A stretch of 64,000 nt of DNA from JBHOQX01 sp042408595. Lineage in GTDB: Bacteria; Chloroflexota; Chloroflexia; Chloroflexales; Roseiflexaceae. The notes under the pieces are model-generated. The model saw nothing but the letters and a program-made list of their open reading frames with translations. It was not told where the DNA came from and searched no databases. The stretch is taken from positions 8,730-72,729 of the forward strand of contig JBHOQX010000047.1 of NCBI GenBank assembly GCA_042408595.1, read 5' to 3'. The translations under genes and the position numbers were made by a program. Of this stretch, positions 7,637 to 16,621 are shown in pieces (the stretch's first letter is position 1; each line of letters opens with the position of its first letter).

Positions 7637-9319
7637 ATGCTCACCTGGAACGAAATCCAGCACATCCTGCGCACGATCCTCCGCTGGTGGTGGGTTGTTC
7701 TCCTGGCAACCCTGCTCGCGGGCGGCACCGCGTTCTATCTCAGCCGCTTTGAGACGCGCTATTACGTCGCCCGCACCTCCTTGATGATCGGCAATACGCT
7801 GACAAGCCCGCTCCCGGACCAGAACCAGTTGGGGATCGGCTCGTCGCTCGCCCGCTACTATGGCGAGATCGCGCGCCGCGAGCCCATCCTGAAGCCGGTG
7901 GCCGAAGAACTGCAGCTGCCATTCGCCTGGACGTTCATCAACGACCGCATGCTGACGACGAATGTCGTCCCGAATGCGAACCTGCTCGAAATCTACATCA
8001 CCGATTCCAATCCAGAGCGCGCCGCGGCGATCGCCAACGCGATCGGGGCGCATCTGATTAAGTTGAGCCCGAACTCGCCCGACAAGATCGAAGCCGAGCG
8101 CAACGCGATCGAGCAGCAGCTCAAGACCAGCGATGCAAAGATCCGGGAACTGAAGGCCAAGATCGATGCCCTGACCGCCAGGCGCGAGCAGGCGACCTCC
8201 GCGAGCGACCTGACCGAGATCAACGATCAGATCACCCAGCTCAACGCCAGCCTCTCCCAGGAGCAAGATAGCTACCGCGCCCTGCTGAATTTCAAAAACA
8301 GCAGCGTCACCAATAGCCTGAGCTTTTTCGAGCGGGCGCTGCCGCCCACGCAGGCGCTGCCATCGAAGCGAATCGTCGCGGTTGGGATCGCCAGCGTGGC
8401 CGGTATGCTGCTGGCGCTCGCGGCAGTCTATGTGCTTGAGCGGGTGGATACGCGCTGGCGCAGCCGGCGCGACATCGAAGACCGCTTCAACATGTCCGAC
8501 CTTGGTGGCATCCCGTCCGGCCCGCCCGCTGGCGGCGGCTCGGCAGAGTATCTCAAGCGCCGCGAGCAGGCGGTGCGCGAGGCCCACACGAACATCATGC
8601 TGGCGGCGGCGAACGGTGGTGCGCGTACCCTGCTGATCAGCAGCCCGCACGCCAACCCGGATCGTACATCGTTCTCGATCGACCTGGCGCGGGTGTTTGC
8701 GCGGTCGGGCCACCGCGTGCTGATGGTGGACGCCGACCTGACGACGCCGTCGCTGACACGGCTGATGCTCCCCGATAACGGGGGGTGGGACGACGCCAGC
8801 GAAAGCGAACGCGACCTGTGGTCGCGGCTGCGGGCCACGGGGATGCCGAATATCGCCATGCTGCCGAGCAGCCTGGACGACAACGGTACGCCGGCGCTCG
8901 TGCCTTCGCTGCGCTGGGCGGAGTTGGTGCAGCAGCTCAGCGACGCCGCCGACGTGGTGATCTTCGATGGCCCCTCGACGCTTGCCAGCGCGGATGCGGC
9001 GCTGCTCGCCCCGCACGTGGACGGCGCGGTGCTGGTTGTCGCGCCGAGCCAGGACTCGCGCGAGGATGTGGAGAAGGCGCGCGCCCGCCTGACGCACAAG
9101 CCGGGTGCCCATCTTCTTGGCGCCGTCACCTGCCTGCCGAGCGACCAACGCGACTGGGCGGCCAATGGGCTGCTCAAGCGGCTGACAGGGGAGCAGCATC
9201 TCGCCTTGCCCCCCGTCAGCCCGGACTGGCTGGAGCGCCCGCGGGGCGCGGTGGTCACCCCGCCGCCGGAAGAGCTAGACCCCGGCGACGAGGCCGGCAC
9301 GCCGCCCGAGGCGCCGTAA
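7637..9319 (+). CDS. Wzz-type polysaccharide co-polymerase fused to degenerate BY-kinase-like domain
   Basis: A 560-residue protein starting 12 bases after gmhB behind AAGGAGA. Transmembrane segments near residues 17-37 and 240-260 bracket a Wzz chain-length domain containing a coiled coil (about 155-205). Residues about 295-500 form a MinD-like bacterial tyrosine-kinase domain with an intact A'-type motif (VLMVDADLTTPS) and B-type motif (VVIFDGPS). The P-loop region, however, reads SSPHANPDRTSF and lacks the GK[ST] signature. The tail has no tyrosine cluster. It probably controls export or length of a polysaccharide, with doubtful kinase activity. Its position suggests an operon with the heptose genes. 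Confidence 0.82.
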   Translation: MLTWNEIQHILRTILRWWWVVLLATLLAGGTAFYLSRFETRYYVARTSLMIGNTLTSPLPDQNQLGIGSSLARYYGEIARREPILKPVAEELQLPFAWTFINDRMLTTNVVPNANLLEIYITDSNPERAAAIANAIGAHLIKLSPNSPDKIEAERNAIEQQLKTSDAKIRELKAKIDALTARREQATSASDLTEINDQITQLNASLSQEQDSYRALLNFKNSSVTNSLSFFERALPPTQALPSKRIVAVGIASVAGMLLALAAVYVLERVDTRWRSRRDIEDRFNMSDLGGIPSGPPAGGGSAEYLKRREQAVREAHTNIMLAAANGGARTLLISSPHANPDRTSFSIDLARVFARSGHRVLMVDADLTTPSLTRLMLPDNGGWDDASESERDLWSRLRATGMPNIAMLPSSLDDNGTPALVPSLRWAELVQQLSDAADVVIFDGPSTLASADAALLAPHVDGAVLVVAPSQDSREDVEKARARLTHKPGAHLLGAVTCLPSDQRDWAANGLLKRLTGEQHLALPPVSPDWLERPRGAVVTPPPEELDPGDEAGTPPEAP

Positions 9320-9475
9320 GCCGGGCCGTCCGCCGCGTGCCGGCACCGCTGTGACAGCGTGTCGATGTACATCTTGTCATACGACCCAGGCCCGGATCAT
9401 CTCTGACCGCGTACAGCGCCCGCCGATCGGACGGGAAGGTGGCCGCGGAGTTGCAATCATACGAACGCGATCTCT

Positions 9476-10210
9476 ATGCTCAGCCAGCTTCGACTCTACA
9501 TTGCGCGCCAGGCGGCTTCCGCGCCGCGCTACGCCTGGGAGCAGCTTGTCCAGTTGCTCGTCGGCTGGATCCCGACCATCGTCGGGATCGCCCTGCGGGG
9601 CCTGGTGTATCGCAGCATCCTGCGGATGGACGGCACGGCGGCGATCGAGGACGGGGTGCGTATTCGCTTCGCCAGCAATGTGCGGCTCGGCCGCGGCGCC
9701 TATCTCGACCACGGGGTGTATCTTCACGCCTGCCCCGGCGGGATCACGGTCGGCCCGGAGAGCTTCGTGATGAAAAACGCCATCCTGCACGTCTACAACT
9801 TCCGCGACCTGCCACATGCCGGCATCCGCATCGGCGCGCGCTCCCTGATCGGCGAGGCGTGCGTGCTGCGCGGCCAGGGTGGGATCACCATCGGCGACGA
9901 TGTGTTCCTTGCCCCGATGGTGCAGATGCTCGCCGTCAACCACGTGTACCACGACACCAGCCGCCCGATCAGCGCGCAGGGCATCACCTGCCAGGGGATC
10001 GTGGTGGAGGATGGCGCCTGGATCGGCGGCGGCGCGATCGTCCTTGATGGGGTGCGCATCGGGCGAAACGCGGTGGTCGGGGCGGGCGCGGTCGTCACGC
10101 GCGATGTGCCGCCGTACGCGGTGGTCGTCGGTAACCCGGCGCGGGTTGTGCGCGACCTGCGCGCCGCGCCGCTCGATCTGCCCGCTAACAAAAGACTCAC
10201 GGTCTACTAG
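9476..10210 (+). CDS. Left-handed beta-helix acyltransferase (hexapeptide repeat)
   Basis: A 244-residue protein. Residues about 55-225 contain repeated hexapeptide turns (IRFASNVRLGRGAYL, ITIGDDVFLAP, AWIGGGAIVLDGVRIG) ending in GNPARVVRDL, as in the NodL/LacA/CysE-type acetyltransferases. The catalytic-type histidine is in AVNHVYHD. The N-terminal 50 residues are hydrophobic and may associate with the membrane. It probably O- or N-acetylates a sugar of the local surface polysaccharide. It lies between the Wzz fusion and the GT2 gene on the same strand, with 156-base and 130-base spacers. No clear ribosome site precedes ATG 9476, so the start is less certain. Confidence 0.8.
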   Translation: MLSQLRLYIARQAASAPRYAWEQLVQLLVGWIPTIVGIALRGLVYRSILRMDGTAAIEDGVRIRFASNVRLGRGAYLDHGVYLHACPGGITVGPESFVMKNAILHVYNFRDLPHAGIRIGARSLIGEACVLRGQGGITIGDDVFLAPMVQMLAVNHVYHDTSRPISAQGITCQGIVVEDGAWIGGGAIVLDGVRIGRNAVVGAGAVVTRDVPPYAVVVGNPARVVRDLRAAPLDLPANKRLTVY

Positions 10211-10340
10211 CGGCCGTTCAGCCGGCCGTCATCGGCAGTTGGTATAGTCCGCGGTAGGTAGAAGGACGGTCAGGAGCCTGCAGTTCCGACAGTCGGACGG
10301 TGCGCCTGCTCGCTGAATTTTCGCCCAAGGAGCCCGCAGC

Positions 10341-11579
10341 ATGACAACGCTCTCGGTGGTCATTCCAGCCTACAACGAAGAAGACGGCATCGCGGCGATC
10401 GTCGACCGTGTGCTGGCTATCGAGCCGGCGCTGCGCGAGGCGGGCGTGGATGCGCTCGAGTGCATCGTCGTGGACGACGGCTCGCGCGACCGGACGCCCG
10501 AGATCGTCAGCCAGTACGTGCCGCGGGTGCGGCTGATCCGCCAGCAGAACCGGGGCTACGGCGGCGCGCTGAAGACCGGCTTCCAGGCCGCGCAGGGCGA
10601 GTTGCTCGGCTTTCTCGATGCCGACAGCACCTATCCGCCAGAGTACTTTCCGCAGATGTGCCGGCTCGCGCTGAATGGGGCCGATCTGGTGATCGGCAGC
10701 CGCATGGCCGGCGCCAGCAGCCAGATGCCGCTGGTGCGCCGGATCGGCAACACGATCTTCGCCATGCTGCTGTCCATGGTCGCCGGGGTGCGCATCAGCG
10801 ACAGCGCCAGCGGCCAGCGGGTCCTGCGGCGGGAGGTGCTGCCGCGCCTCTACCCGCTGCCCGACACGCTCGACTTCACACCGGCGATGAGCACGCGCGC
10901 GCTGCACGAGAACCTGACCATGGTCGAGCTGCCCATCCCGTACAAGGAGCGCTCGGGGCGGAGCAAACTCAGCGTCGTGCGCGACGGGCTGCGCTTCTTC
11001 AAGAGCATCGTCTGGACGGCGCTGACGTATAACCCGGTGCGGATTTTCGGCGGCCTTGGCCTTGGGTTGCTGGCGCTGGCGGCCGCAGTGGCGCTCGCCG
11101 CCCTGCTGCTGCCAGCCGTCTCGGCGCACGGTTCGTTCCCGCTCTTCTTCGGCGCGCTGGTGCTAGCGGTGGCCGGCGTGACGCTCTATACCACGGGCAC
11201 GTCCTTTAGCTACATCGTCGCGCTGTTCCACAAGCAGCCCATCCGCCAGGGGATGTTCGGGCCGCGCGGCAACGGCCGGCGGATCGAGCGCCACTACTGG
11301 TGGCTCGGAATCCTCGCGGTACTGGCTGGGGTTGGCTGCTATGCGGCGGCGGTCGCGGCGAATCTCACCGCACCCACCAGCCCTGCGCCCTGGTTCGCCC
11401 CGGTTGTCTCGGCGATGCTGGTGCTGGTCGGGGTCCAGTTGGTGAGCGCATGGGCCCTGGCGCGGATGCTCGGCGAGCTGAGCCAGCGCGACGGGCGGGC
11501 GCAGCAGGATCTGACCGGTGCAACCGCCACCCTCGCCGCGCAGCAGGTTGAGGAGCGGCCCCAATACGTCACAGCGTAG
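10341..11579 (+). CDS. Glycosyltransferase family 2 with C-terminal membrane domain
   Basis: A 412-residue protein, ATG preceded by AAGGAG at good spacing. The GT2 fold has VVIPAYNEED (6-15), VVDDGSRD (43-50) and the metal-binding DADS (93-96), as in dolichyl-phosphate mannose synthase-like enzymes. From about residue 235 there are four hydrophobic segments. Such enzymes usually transfer a sugar from a nucleotide donor to polyprenyl phosphate or a membrane-bound acceptor. The neighbours are polysaccharide genes. A nested inverted repeat follows the stop codon. Confidence 0.85.
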   Translation: MTTLSVVIPAYNEEDGIAAIVDRVLAIEPALREAGVDALECIVVDDGSRDRTPEIVSQYVPRVRLIRQQNRGYGGALKTGFQAAQGELLGFLDADSTYPPEYFPQMCRLALNGADLVIGSRMAGASSQMPLVRRIGNTIFAMLLSMVAGVRISDSASGQRVLRREVLPRLYPLPDTLDFTPAMSTRALHENLTMVELPIPYKERSGRSKLSVVRDGLRFFKSIVWTALTYNPVRIFGGLGLGLLALAAAVALAALLLPAVSAHGSFPLFFGALVLAVAGVTLYTTGTSFSYIVALFHKQPIRQGMFGPRGNGRRIERHYWWLGILAVLAGVGCYAAAVAANLTAPTSPAPWFAPVVSAMLVLVGVQLVSAWALARMLGELSQRDGRAQQDLTGATATLAAQQVEERPQYVTA

Positions 11580-11624
11580 GGCCGGCGCCCGGGTTCGGTC
11601 GTCTGGTGGCAGGGCAAGTCTGGC

Positions 11625-11689
11625 GGCCAGGGGCCTGTGGAAGCGCTGCGGCAACTGTGTTGCCGGCGGAGCGCCCCAGGCCCCCGGCC
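11625..11689 (+). terminator. Nested inverted repeat after GT2 gene, possible terminator or leader structure
   Basis: Outer arms GGCCAGGGGCCTG (11625-11637) and CAGGCCCCCGGCC (11677-11689) enclose inner arms GCGCT/AGCGC. The innermost hairpin is CGGCAAC-TGT-GTTGCCG. No T-run follows, so a role as the 5' leader of the downstream lipoprotein gene is equally possible. Confidence 0.45.
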
Positions 11690-11834
11690 GCTCCATGTGT
11701 CCGTGAGCGAGCCGCAGCGGAACCCCCGGTTCATGCCCGCCGGCGTGGCGCCGCCCCTGGCCCGGGCGCGAATCGCTCCCGCGCGCGAGGCGCACACGAT
11801 CACGCACGAACCGGGAGGTCTGGAGAGAGGAGCC

Positions 11835-13340
11835 ATGAGGCAAATGCTGGTTTCGAGCCTGCGCTGGGCGCTTGCCGCCGGGATCTGCGGCGGGCTGGCG
11901 GCATGCGGCGTCGCGGAGCGGCCGGCCACCGGCCAGGCGACTACCGTACTGGCCGTACCCACCGAGACGCCCGCGCCACCGGCGGCCGAATCCCCGACAC
12001 CATCCCCCCCGCCAGCGACCGATGCGCCCGCCGCGCCGACAGGCACGCCCGCGCCTGCCGCCCAGGCGATCGTGCCGAATGCCTCGGCCGTGGCGCTGCC
12101 GCTGATGACCGCCGGGCCAGGCGCCAACCGGGCGCAGTTCTGGACCGGAGTGCTCGGCTTCAGCGATGTCGGCACGCATCAGGTCGTGCGCACCCCCGGC
12201 GACCGGGTGTATATCTTCGCGCCCGAGATCTACAAAACCTATCTGCGTGCCTTGCGCGCCGACCAGCCCGGTACGCCGCGCAGCTTTGCCGAGGTGGACG
12301 CCGCCAATCGCCCGAACGCGGCCAGCCCGATCTGGGCGGTGGACTCCGCGATCGACGGGCATGGCGTGGTGCACCTCTTGTATATCACCGAAAACGGCCC
12401 GGTCGTCTACCAGACGTTCGATACCGCGCTGGACCGCTGGGGCCCGCAGACCGAGCTCGCCAATAGCCGCTGGCCGAATCGTAACAACGATTTGCGCCAG
12501 GGCAGCGCCGGTGTGGCCCTGGCCGTCGACCGGGCCGGCGTCGTGCATGTCGCCTACAACAAAGCCGAAGGCGCCAACCGCCGCGTCTATTACAACAACA
12601 ACGCAGGGGGGAGTTGGAGCCACGAGACGCTGCTGGACGACACACCCGGCAGCGACAACAGCCACCCGACGCTGGCCTTCGGGCCGGACGGCGCGCTCTA
12701 CGCCGCCTGGCTGGCGGACGACGGCAAGGCCGGCGCGATCCGCGTCCGTGCCCGCCGCGGTGATGCCTGGGCGCGTAGCTCGCCGGTGGACGCCCATGTG
12801 TTCCGTAACGACGGCTACAGTATCGACCAGGGCCCGAGCCTGCTCGTCGCGCCCGACGGCGCCATGCATGTCGCCTACATCGGGCCGTACGAGCCGGCGC
12901 CCGGCTCACCCACCGGCTATGACTACGGCCGCGCCCACCATCGCATCAGCCGCGACGGCGGACGCAGCTGGGTCGCCGACGATCCACCGCAACTCTTCAC
13001 CCACAACCCGTCGCTCGCGGTGAGTCCGGAGGGCGATATCTTCATGTTCGGGCACCGGGAGGCGTGGCTCGACCCGGGCCGGTGCGCCTGGATGCTGGCG
13101 AACGTCCGGCCGGCCGGCGGGGGGTGGGACAAATGGCGCGTGTTGGGGCAGGGCTGCTTCGATTCGAGCGTCTCGGTGCGCTGGGCGCAGTACCACCGCG
13201 CGAACCCGCAGGTGATCGACCTGCTGTTCTGGACGGAGAAGGGGCCGCGGGGCGAGCCCGATGTCAACCAACTCTTCTACACCGAGCTACGCGGCGGCGT
13301 GGCCGCCATCAAGGCGCTGCCAGGGGCGGCGCGGCCATAA
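11835..13340 (+). CDS. Secreted lipoprotein with sialidase-like/BNR propeller, function unknown
   Basis: A 501-residue protein from ATG 11835 behind GAGAGGAG; the longer upstream frame has no signal. The N-terminus is a lipoprotein signal with lipobox LAAC (Cys near residue 24), then a Pro/Thr/Ala-rich linker of about 70 residues. The rest carries repeated Trp- and Asp-rich blades with Asp-box-like turns (SRDGGRSWVADDP, TENGPVVYQTFD), as in exo-sialidase and BNR-repeat proteins. The sialidase catalytic arginine triad cannot be confirmed by eye. It is probably a surface-anchored sugar-binding or sugar-degrading protein, converging on the capsule kinase gene only 17 bases away. Confidence 0.72.
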   Translation: MRQMLVSSLRWALAAGICGGLAACGVAERPATGQATTVLAVPTETPAPPAAESPTPSPPPATDAPAAPTGTPAPAAQAIVPNASAVALPLMTAGPGANRAQFWTGVLGFSDVGTHQVVRTPGDRVYIFAPEIYKTYLRALRADQPGTPRSFAEVDAANRPNAASPIWAVDSAIDGHGVVHLLYITENGPVVYQTFDTALDRWGPQTELANSRWPNRNNDLRQGSAGVALAVDRAGVVHVAYNKAEGANRRVYYNNNAGGSWSHETLLDDTPGSDNSHPTLAFGPDGALYAAWLADDGKAGAIRVRARRGDAWARSSPVDAHVFRNDGYSIDQGPSLLVAPDGAMHVAYIGPYEPAPGSPTGYDYGRAHHRISRDGGRSWVADDPPQLFTHNPSLAVSPEGDIFMFGHREAWLDPGRCAWMLANVRPAGGGWDKWRVLGQGCFDSSVSVRWAQYHRANPQVIDLLFWTEKGPRGEPDVNQLFYTELRGGVAAIKALPGAARP

Positions 13341-13357
13341 CCGCCGGGCGGGCGCTT

Positions 13358-14035
13358 CTACCCGTAGTAACCGTACCCCTGGCCGGCCGGCGCATTGTTC
13401 AGCACTACGCCGACGATATGCGCCTTGACCTTCTCGAGCGTCTGGCGTGCCTGGCGGGCGCGGTCGCGGCTGGTCTTGTTCGCCTGAAAGACCAGCAACA
13501 CCCCGTCCACCCGCGGCGCGAGCACGGCGGCGTCGGTGACGGCGACGACCGGCGGCGTGTCGAAGAGCACCATGTCTGCCGCGTCGCGCAGCCGCGCGAT
13601 GATCGCGTCCATGCGCCGCGAGCCGAGGATGTCCGCCGGGCGGGGCGGCAGCGGCCCGCTGGCCAGGAGCGACAGCCCCGGCACGCCCGTCGGCTGGAGC
13701 GGGAGCTCCGGAGCGTCCTGGGCGAGGATGAGGCTGGTCAGCCCGGCATCGTTGCTCAGGCCGAAGAGGGTATGGAGCGTCGGCCGGCGCAGGTCGCAGT
13801 CTACCAGGACCACACGCTGCTCGGCCTGGGCCATGGTCACCGCCAGGTTCGCCAGCGTGGTCGATTTGCCCTCGTCCGGGCCGGTGCTGGTGACCATCAG
13901 CGTGCGCAGCGGGTGATCCAGGCTGGAGAACTGGATGTTGGTCCGCAGCGTGCGGTACGCCTCCGCCGCCGGCGAGCGCGGGTCGCGCAGGGCGATCAGG
14001 CTATCGGGCACGTGCCCGGTGCTGGACGCGCTCAT
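13358..14035 (-). CDS. CpsD/CapB-type tyrosine-protein kinase
   Basis: A 225-residue BY-kinase with all motifs. Walker A is STGPDEGKST (50-59), Walker A' is VVLVDCDLRRP (75-85) and Walker B is MVLFDTPP. The short tail GYGYYG carries the only clustered tyrosines, fewer than in typical CpsD. The ATG overlaps the TGA of the upstream Wzz gene by four bases, so the two are translationally coupled. It acts on the cytoplasmic side with the Wzz-type membrane partner to regulate polysaccharide chain length and export. Its motifs are intact, unlike the kinase domain of the fusion at 7637-9319. Confidence 0.88.
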   Translation of the reverse strand: MSASSTGHVPDSLIALRDPRSPAAEAYRTLRTNIQFSSLDHPLRTLMVTSTGPDEGKSTTLANLAVTMAQAEQRVVLVDCDLRRPTLHTLFGLSNDAGLTSLILAQDAPELPLQPTGVPGLSLLASGPLPPRPADILGSRRMDAIIARLRDAADMVLFDTPPVVAVTDAAVLAPRVDGVLLVFQANKTSRDRARQARQTLEKVKAHIVGVVLNNAPAGQGYGYYG

Positions 14036-14742
14036 GGCTGTGCCTGCTGAGGCGCGGCACGGGGTGCCGTGCGGGGCGCCCGCGTGGGTTCGACTGTCGG
14101 GATGGCGCCGAGCGTCGTCAGGCCGACGTAGCGCTCGATGTCGGCCGGGGTCTTGAGCGAGTCGTCCAGCGCCTCCAGCACGAACGCCAGGATGATCCCG
14201 AGGATCAGGCCGAGGATGAACCCGGCGGCGACGTTCAGGCGCGTCTGCGGCCGGTAGAGGTAGGCGGGCCGCGCCGGCTGCATCACGCGCATGTTGATTC
14301 GGTCGGTGCCGTCGATCGAGTCGTTCAGCGACCCGACCAGCGCCACCATGTTGTCGCCCACCGCCTGGGCGAGCCGCTGCGCCATGGCCGGGTCTTCCGG
14401 GTAATCGACCTGCACGATCATTTTGCGCTCGTCGGGCCGGGCCTGGATGGCGACGTGCTTGAGCATCCAGTCGGGGCTGCGGTCGAGCCGCAGGTCGTTG
14501 CTGATCTTTTCGAGTTGCACCGGCGCCCGCGCCATATCGCTGAAGCTATTCATGCTGCCCTGCAGCACCATCGACAGGCCGTTGTCGTAGCGGCTCGGCA
14601 CGACCAGGTACTCCGCCTCCGAGCGGAAGAGCGGCGTCTGCAACTTGCTGAAGCCATACGCGCCGATCGCGCCGGCGAGCGCTGTCAGCAGGATGACCCA
14701 CCAGCGCCGGCGCAGCACCAGCAGGTAGTCAGCCAGTTTCAT
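14032..14742 (-). CDS. Wzz-type chain-length determinant protein
   Basis: A 236-residue protein from ATG 14742, fixed by AGAGGAGG eight bases upstream. The first membrane segment (about 14-34, WWVILLTALAGAIGAYGF) and the second (about 170-190) bracket an extracytoplasmic domain. The PxxP-type segment precedes the second segment, as in Wzz/CapA proteins. It is the membrane activator of the CpsD-type kinase that follows and overlaps it. Its start overlaps the end of the second Wzz-like gene by 14 bases. Confidence 0.85.
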   Translation of the reverse strand: MKLADYLLVLRRRWWVILLTALAGAIGAYGFSKLQTPLFRSEAEYLVVPSRYDNGLSMVLQGSMNSFSDMARAPVQLEKISNDLRLDRSPDWMLKHVAIQARPDERKMIVQVDYPEDPAMAQRLAQAVGDNMVALVGSLNDSIDGTDRINMRVMQPARPAYLYRPQTRLNVAAGFILGLILGIILAFVLEALDDSLKTPADIERYVGLTTLGAIPTVEPTRAPRTAPRAAPQQAQP

Positions 14743-15445
14743 CGTCAATCCTCCTCTGAGGTGGGAGCGCTTCCCGGAGCGCGCGCTGCTCCGCGGCTCC
14801 CGCTCCGTGTTCAGCCCGCTCGCGGCTGCGGCCGGGGCGCCAGGCCGGCGCAGCCGCGAGCGCATGGAGCGCGAAAGCCAGCCCCACCCCGGCCGCCAGC
14901 CCGAGCAGCGTCCGCAACGCGACCGTCAGGGCGATCGCCTGCGGCCCGTTGGCCCGCGTCGCCGCCGCCGGGAGCGCCAGCGGCGCGACATCCAGCCCCG
15001 GCCGGGCGGCGGTCGCCCGGCGGTCACCCCAGTAGCGCAGCCCGTTGGCCGCCAGCAGATCGGCGGCGGCGCGGACCGCGGCCACCGCCACCTCCGGCCG
15101 GGCCGCCTCGGCGGTGAGCGTGACGACCCGCTGGTCGGCGGCGGCGCGCACCGTCGCCGGCCCGTCTCCCCCGGCGGCGGTCAGCGCCCGAGCGAGATCG
15201 CGCCGGAACGGCTCGCCGGCGATGATCGCCGGCACATCCAACGCGGTGGTGTCCTCGTTGTTAGGTGTCAGGCCGGCCCTCGGCCCGAAATCCGCGCTGC
15301 GGGTGACGAGCAGGCGGGCGCTGGCGGTGTAGGTCGGCGGCGCCAGCAGCGCCGCCACAAGGCTGGCCGCGCCGGCAACCAGGGCCAGCCCGGCGATCAG
15401 CGGCCAGAACGGCCGCAGAATCGCCTGGTAATGGTGCAACTCCAT
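14729..15445 (-). CDS. Second Wzz-like membrane protein, diverged
   Basis: A 238-residue protein with two membrane segments (about 15-35 and 172-195) enclosing an Ala-rich extracytoplasmic domain, the topology of Wzz proteins but with little recognisable sequence. The N-terminal segment YTASARLLVTRSADFG resembles the start of Wzz domains. The C-terminal tail is Arg- and Glu-rich. The ATG lies six bases after the stop of the GT4 gene with no strong ribosome site, which suggests reinitiation. Two adjacent, different Wzz proteins with one kinase may form a hetero-oligomer (inference). Confidence 0.68.
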   Translation of the reverse strand: MELHHYQAILRPFWPLIAGLALVAGAASLVAALLAPPTYTASARLLVTRSADFGPRAGLTPNNEDTTALDVPAIIAGEPFRRDLARALTAAGGDGPATVRAAADQRVVTLTAEAARPEVAVAAVRAAADLLAANGLRYWGDRRATAARPGLDVAPLALPAAATRANGPQAIALTVALRTLLGLAAGVGLAFALHALAAAPAWRPGRSRERAEHGAGAAEQRALREALPPQRRIDDETG

Positions 15446-15451
15446 CCCGTT

Positions 15452-16552
15452 TCAAGCGATCAGCTCCGCGTACGGCGCCCGGCTCTCCTCGATCAGGGCG
15501 CGCATGCGGCGGACAAACACCTCGCATCCGAACCCTTCGGCGTGGCGCCGAATCGTCAACGGATCGTACACATCGGCCCGCGATTCGAGGATCGCCGTGG
15601 CGAGCGCGGCGGCGTCGGGGGTGTAGAAAAACCGGCCCGTCACCCCGTCGATCACGCTGTCCAGCGCGCCGCCCGCACCGTAGGCGATCACCGGGCGCCC
15701 GGCGGCCATGGCCTCGAGCGGCGTGATGCCGAAATCCTCCTCCCCGGGGAAGATAAACGCCCGGCACCGGGCGAGCAGATCGCGGCGCTGCTCATCGGAG
15801 ATATGCCCGAGAAACTCCACCGTTGGCCCCGCGATCGTCTCCAGCGCGGCGCGGTCGCGCCCCTCGCCGAAGATCTTGAGCGGCAGGCCGAGCGCCGTCA
15901 GCGCGCGGACGGCCAGGTCGAGCCGCTTGTACGGAACGAGGCGGCCGCCGGCGACGTAGAAATCGTCAGTGGGGCGGGGGCGGTACGGCGGCAGTTCCAC
16001 CGGCGGCGGGATGACGACCGACTCGCGGCCGTAGTAGCGGCGGATGCGCTGGGCGACCGCGTGTGAATTGGCGACGAAGGTATCGACGCGCGCCGCGCTC
16101 GCCACGTCCCACAGTCTAACATACGTGAGCAGAACGGGCAACATCGCGCGCTCCGCGCCGCCGAACTGCTCGCGCTCGACATAGGCCCCGGTGCGCCAGG
16201 CGAAGCGCATCGGTGTATGGCAATAGCAGATGTGTCGCGCGTGCGGGGCGGGGATCACGCCCTTGGCGAAGGCGCTGCTGCTGCTCAGCACAAGGTCGTA
16301 GTCGCTGAGATCGAAGCTCTCGAACGCGCTGGGGTACAGCAGAACGTAGTGCCGGAACAGCCGGCGCCAGCCCGGCAGACGCTGCATCCAGGACGTGCGG
16401 ATGTCCCACGTCCGGAAGTGCGGCGGCATGGCCTGCCGATCATAGATCGAGGTGAAGATCGGCGCGTCGGGGTACATATCGTGGAGGGCTTCGAGCACAC
16501 GCTCCGCGCCGCCATACTGGTTCAGGTAATCGTGAACGATCGCAACGCGCAT
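15452..16552 (-). CDS. Glycosyltransferase family 4
   Basis: A 366-residue GT-B enzyme. ATG 16552 is chosen because the protein then starts MRVAIVHDYLNQYGGAERV, the conserved GT4 N-terminus; the ten upstream residues of the frame look non-coding. The C-terminal nucleotide-sugar site contains the E-x7-E motif in FPGEEDFGITPLEAMAAGRP. The central VAGGRLVPYKRLDLAV is typical of WbaZ-like mannosyl- and related transferases. As the first gene of a minus-strand unit with two Wzz proteins and a tyrosine kinase, it probably adds a sugar to an exported polysaccharide. Confidence 0.87.
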   Translation of the reverse strand: MRVAIVHDYLNQYGGAERVLEALHDMYPDAPIFTSIYDRQAMPPHFRTWDIRTSWMQRLPGWRRLFRHYVLLYPSAFESFDLSDYDLVLSSSSAFAKGVIPAPHARHICYCHTPMRFAWRTGAYVEREQFGGAERAMLPVLLTYVRLWDVASAARVDTFVANSHAVAQRIRRYYGRESVVIPPPVELPPYRPRPTDDFYVAGGRLVPYKRLDLAVRALTALGLPLKIFGEGRDRAALETIAGPTVEFLGHISDEQRRDLLARCRAFIFPGEEDFGITPLEAMAAGRPVIAYGAGGALDSVIDGVTGRFFYTPDAAALATAILESRADVYDPLTIRRHAEGFGCEVFVRRMRALIEESRAPYAELIA

Positions 16553-16621
16553 GGCGCCATCACCCGCTGAATGAGCGCGCATAGCCTACCAGTAAACCGG
16601 GCGGTCGTCAAACGCTGCGGC

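Noticed and set aside
7547..9199. 550-codon open frame antisense to the Wzz fusion gene
   Set aside because: His/Arg/Gln-rich translation without motifs; a GC-content shadow, as are the long frames opposite hddA, the glycosyltransferases, amtB and atpB.
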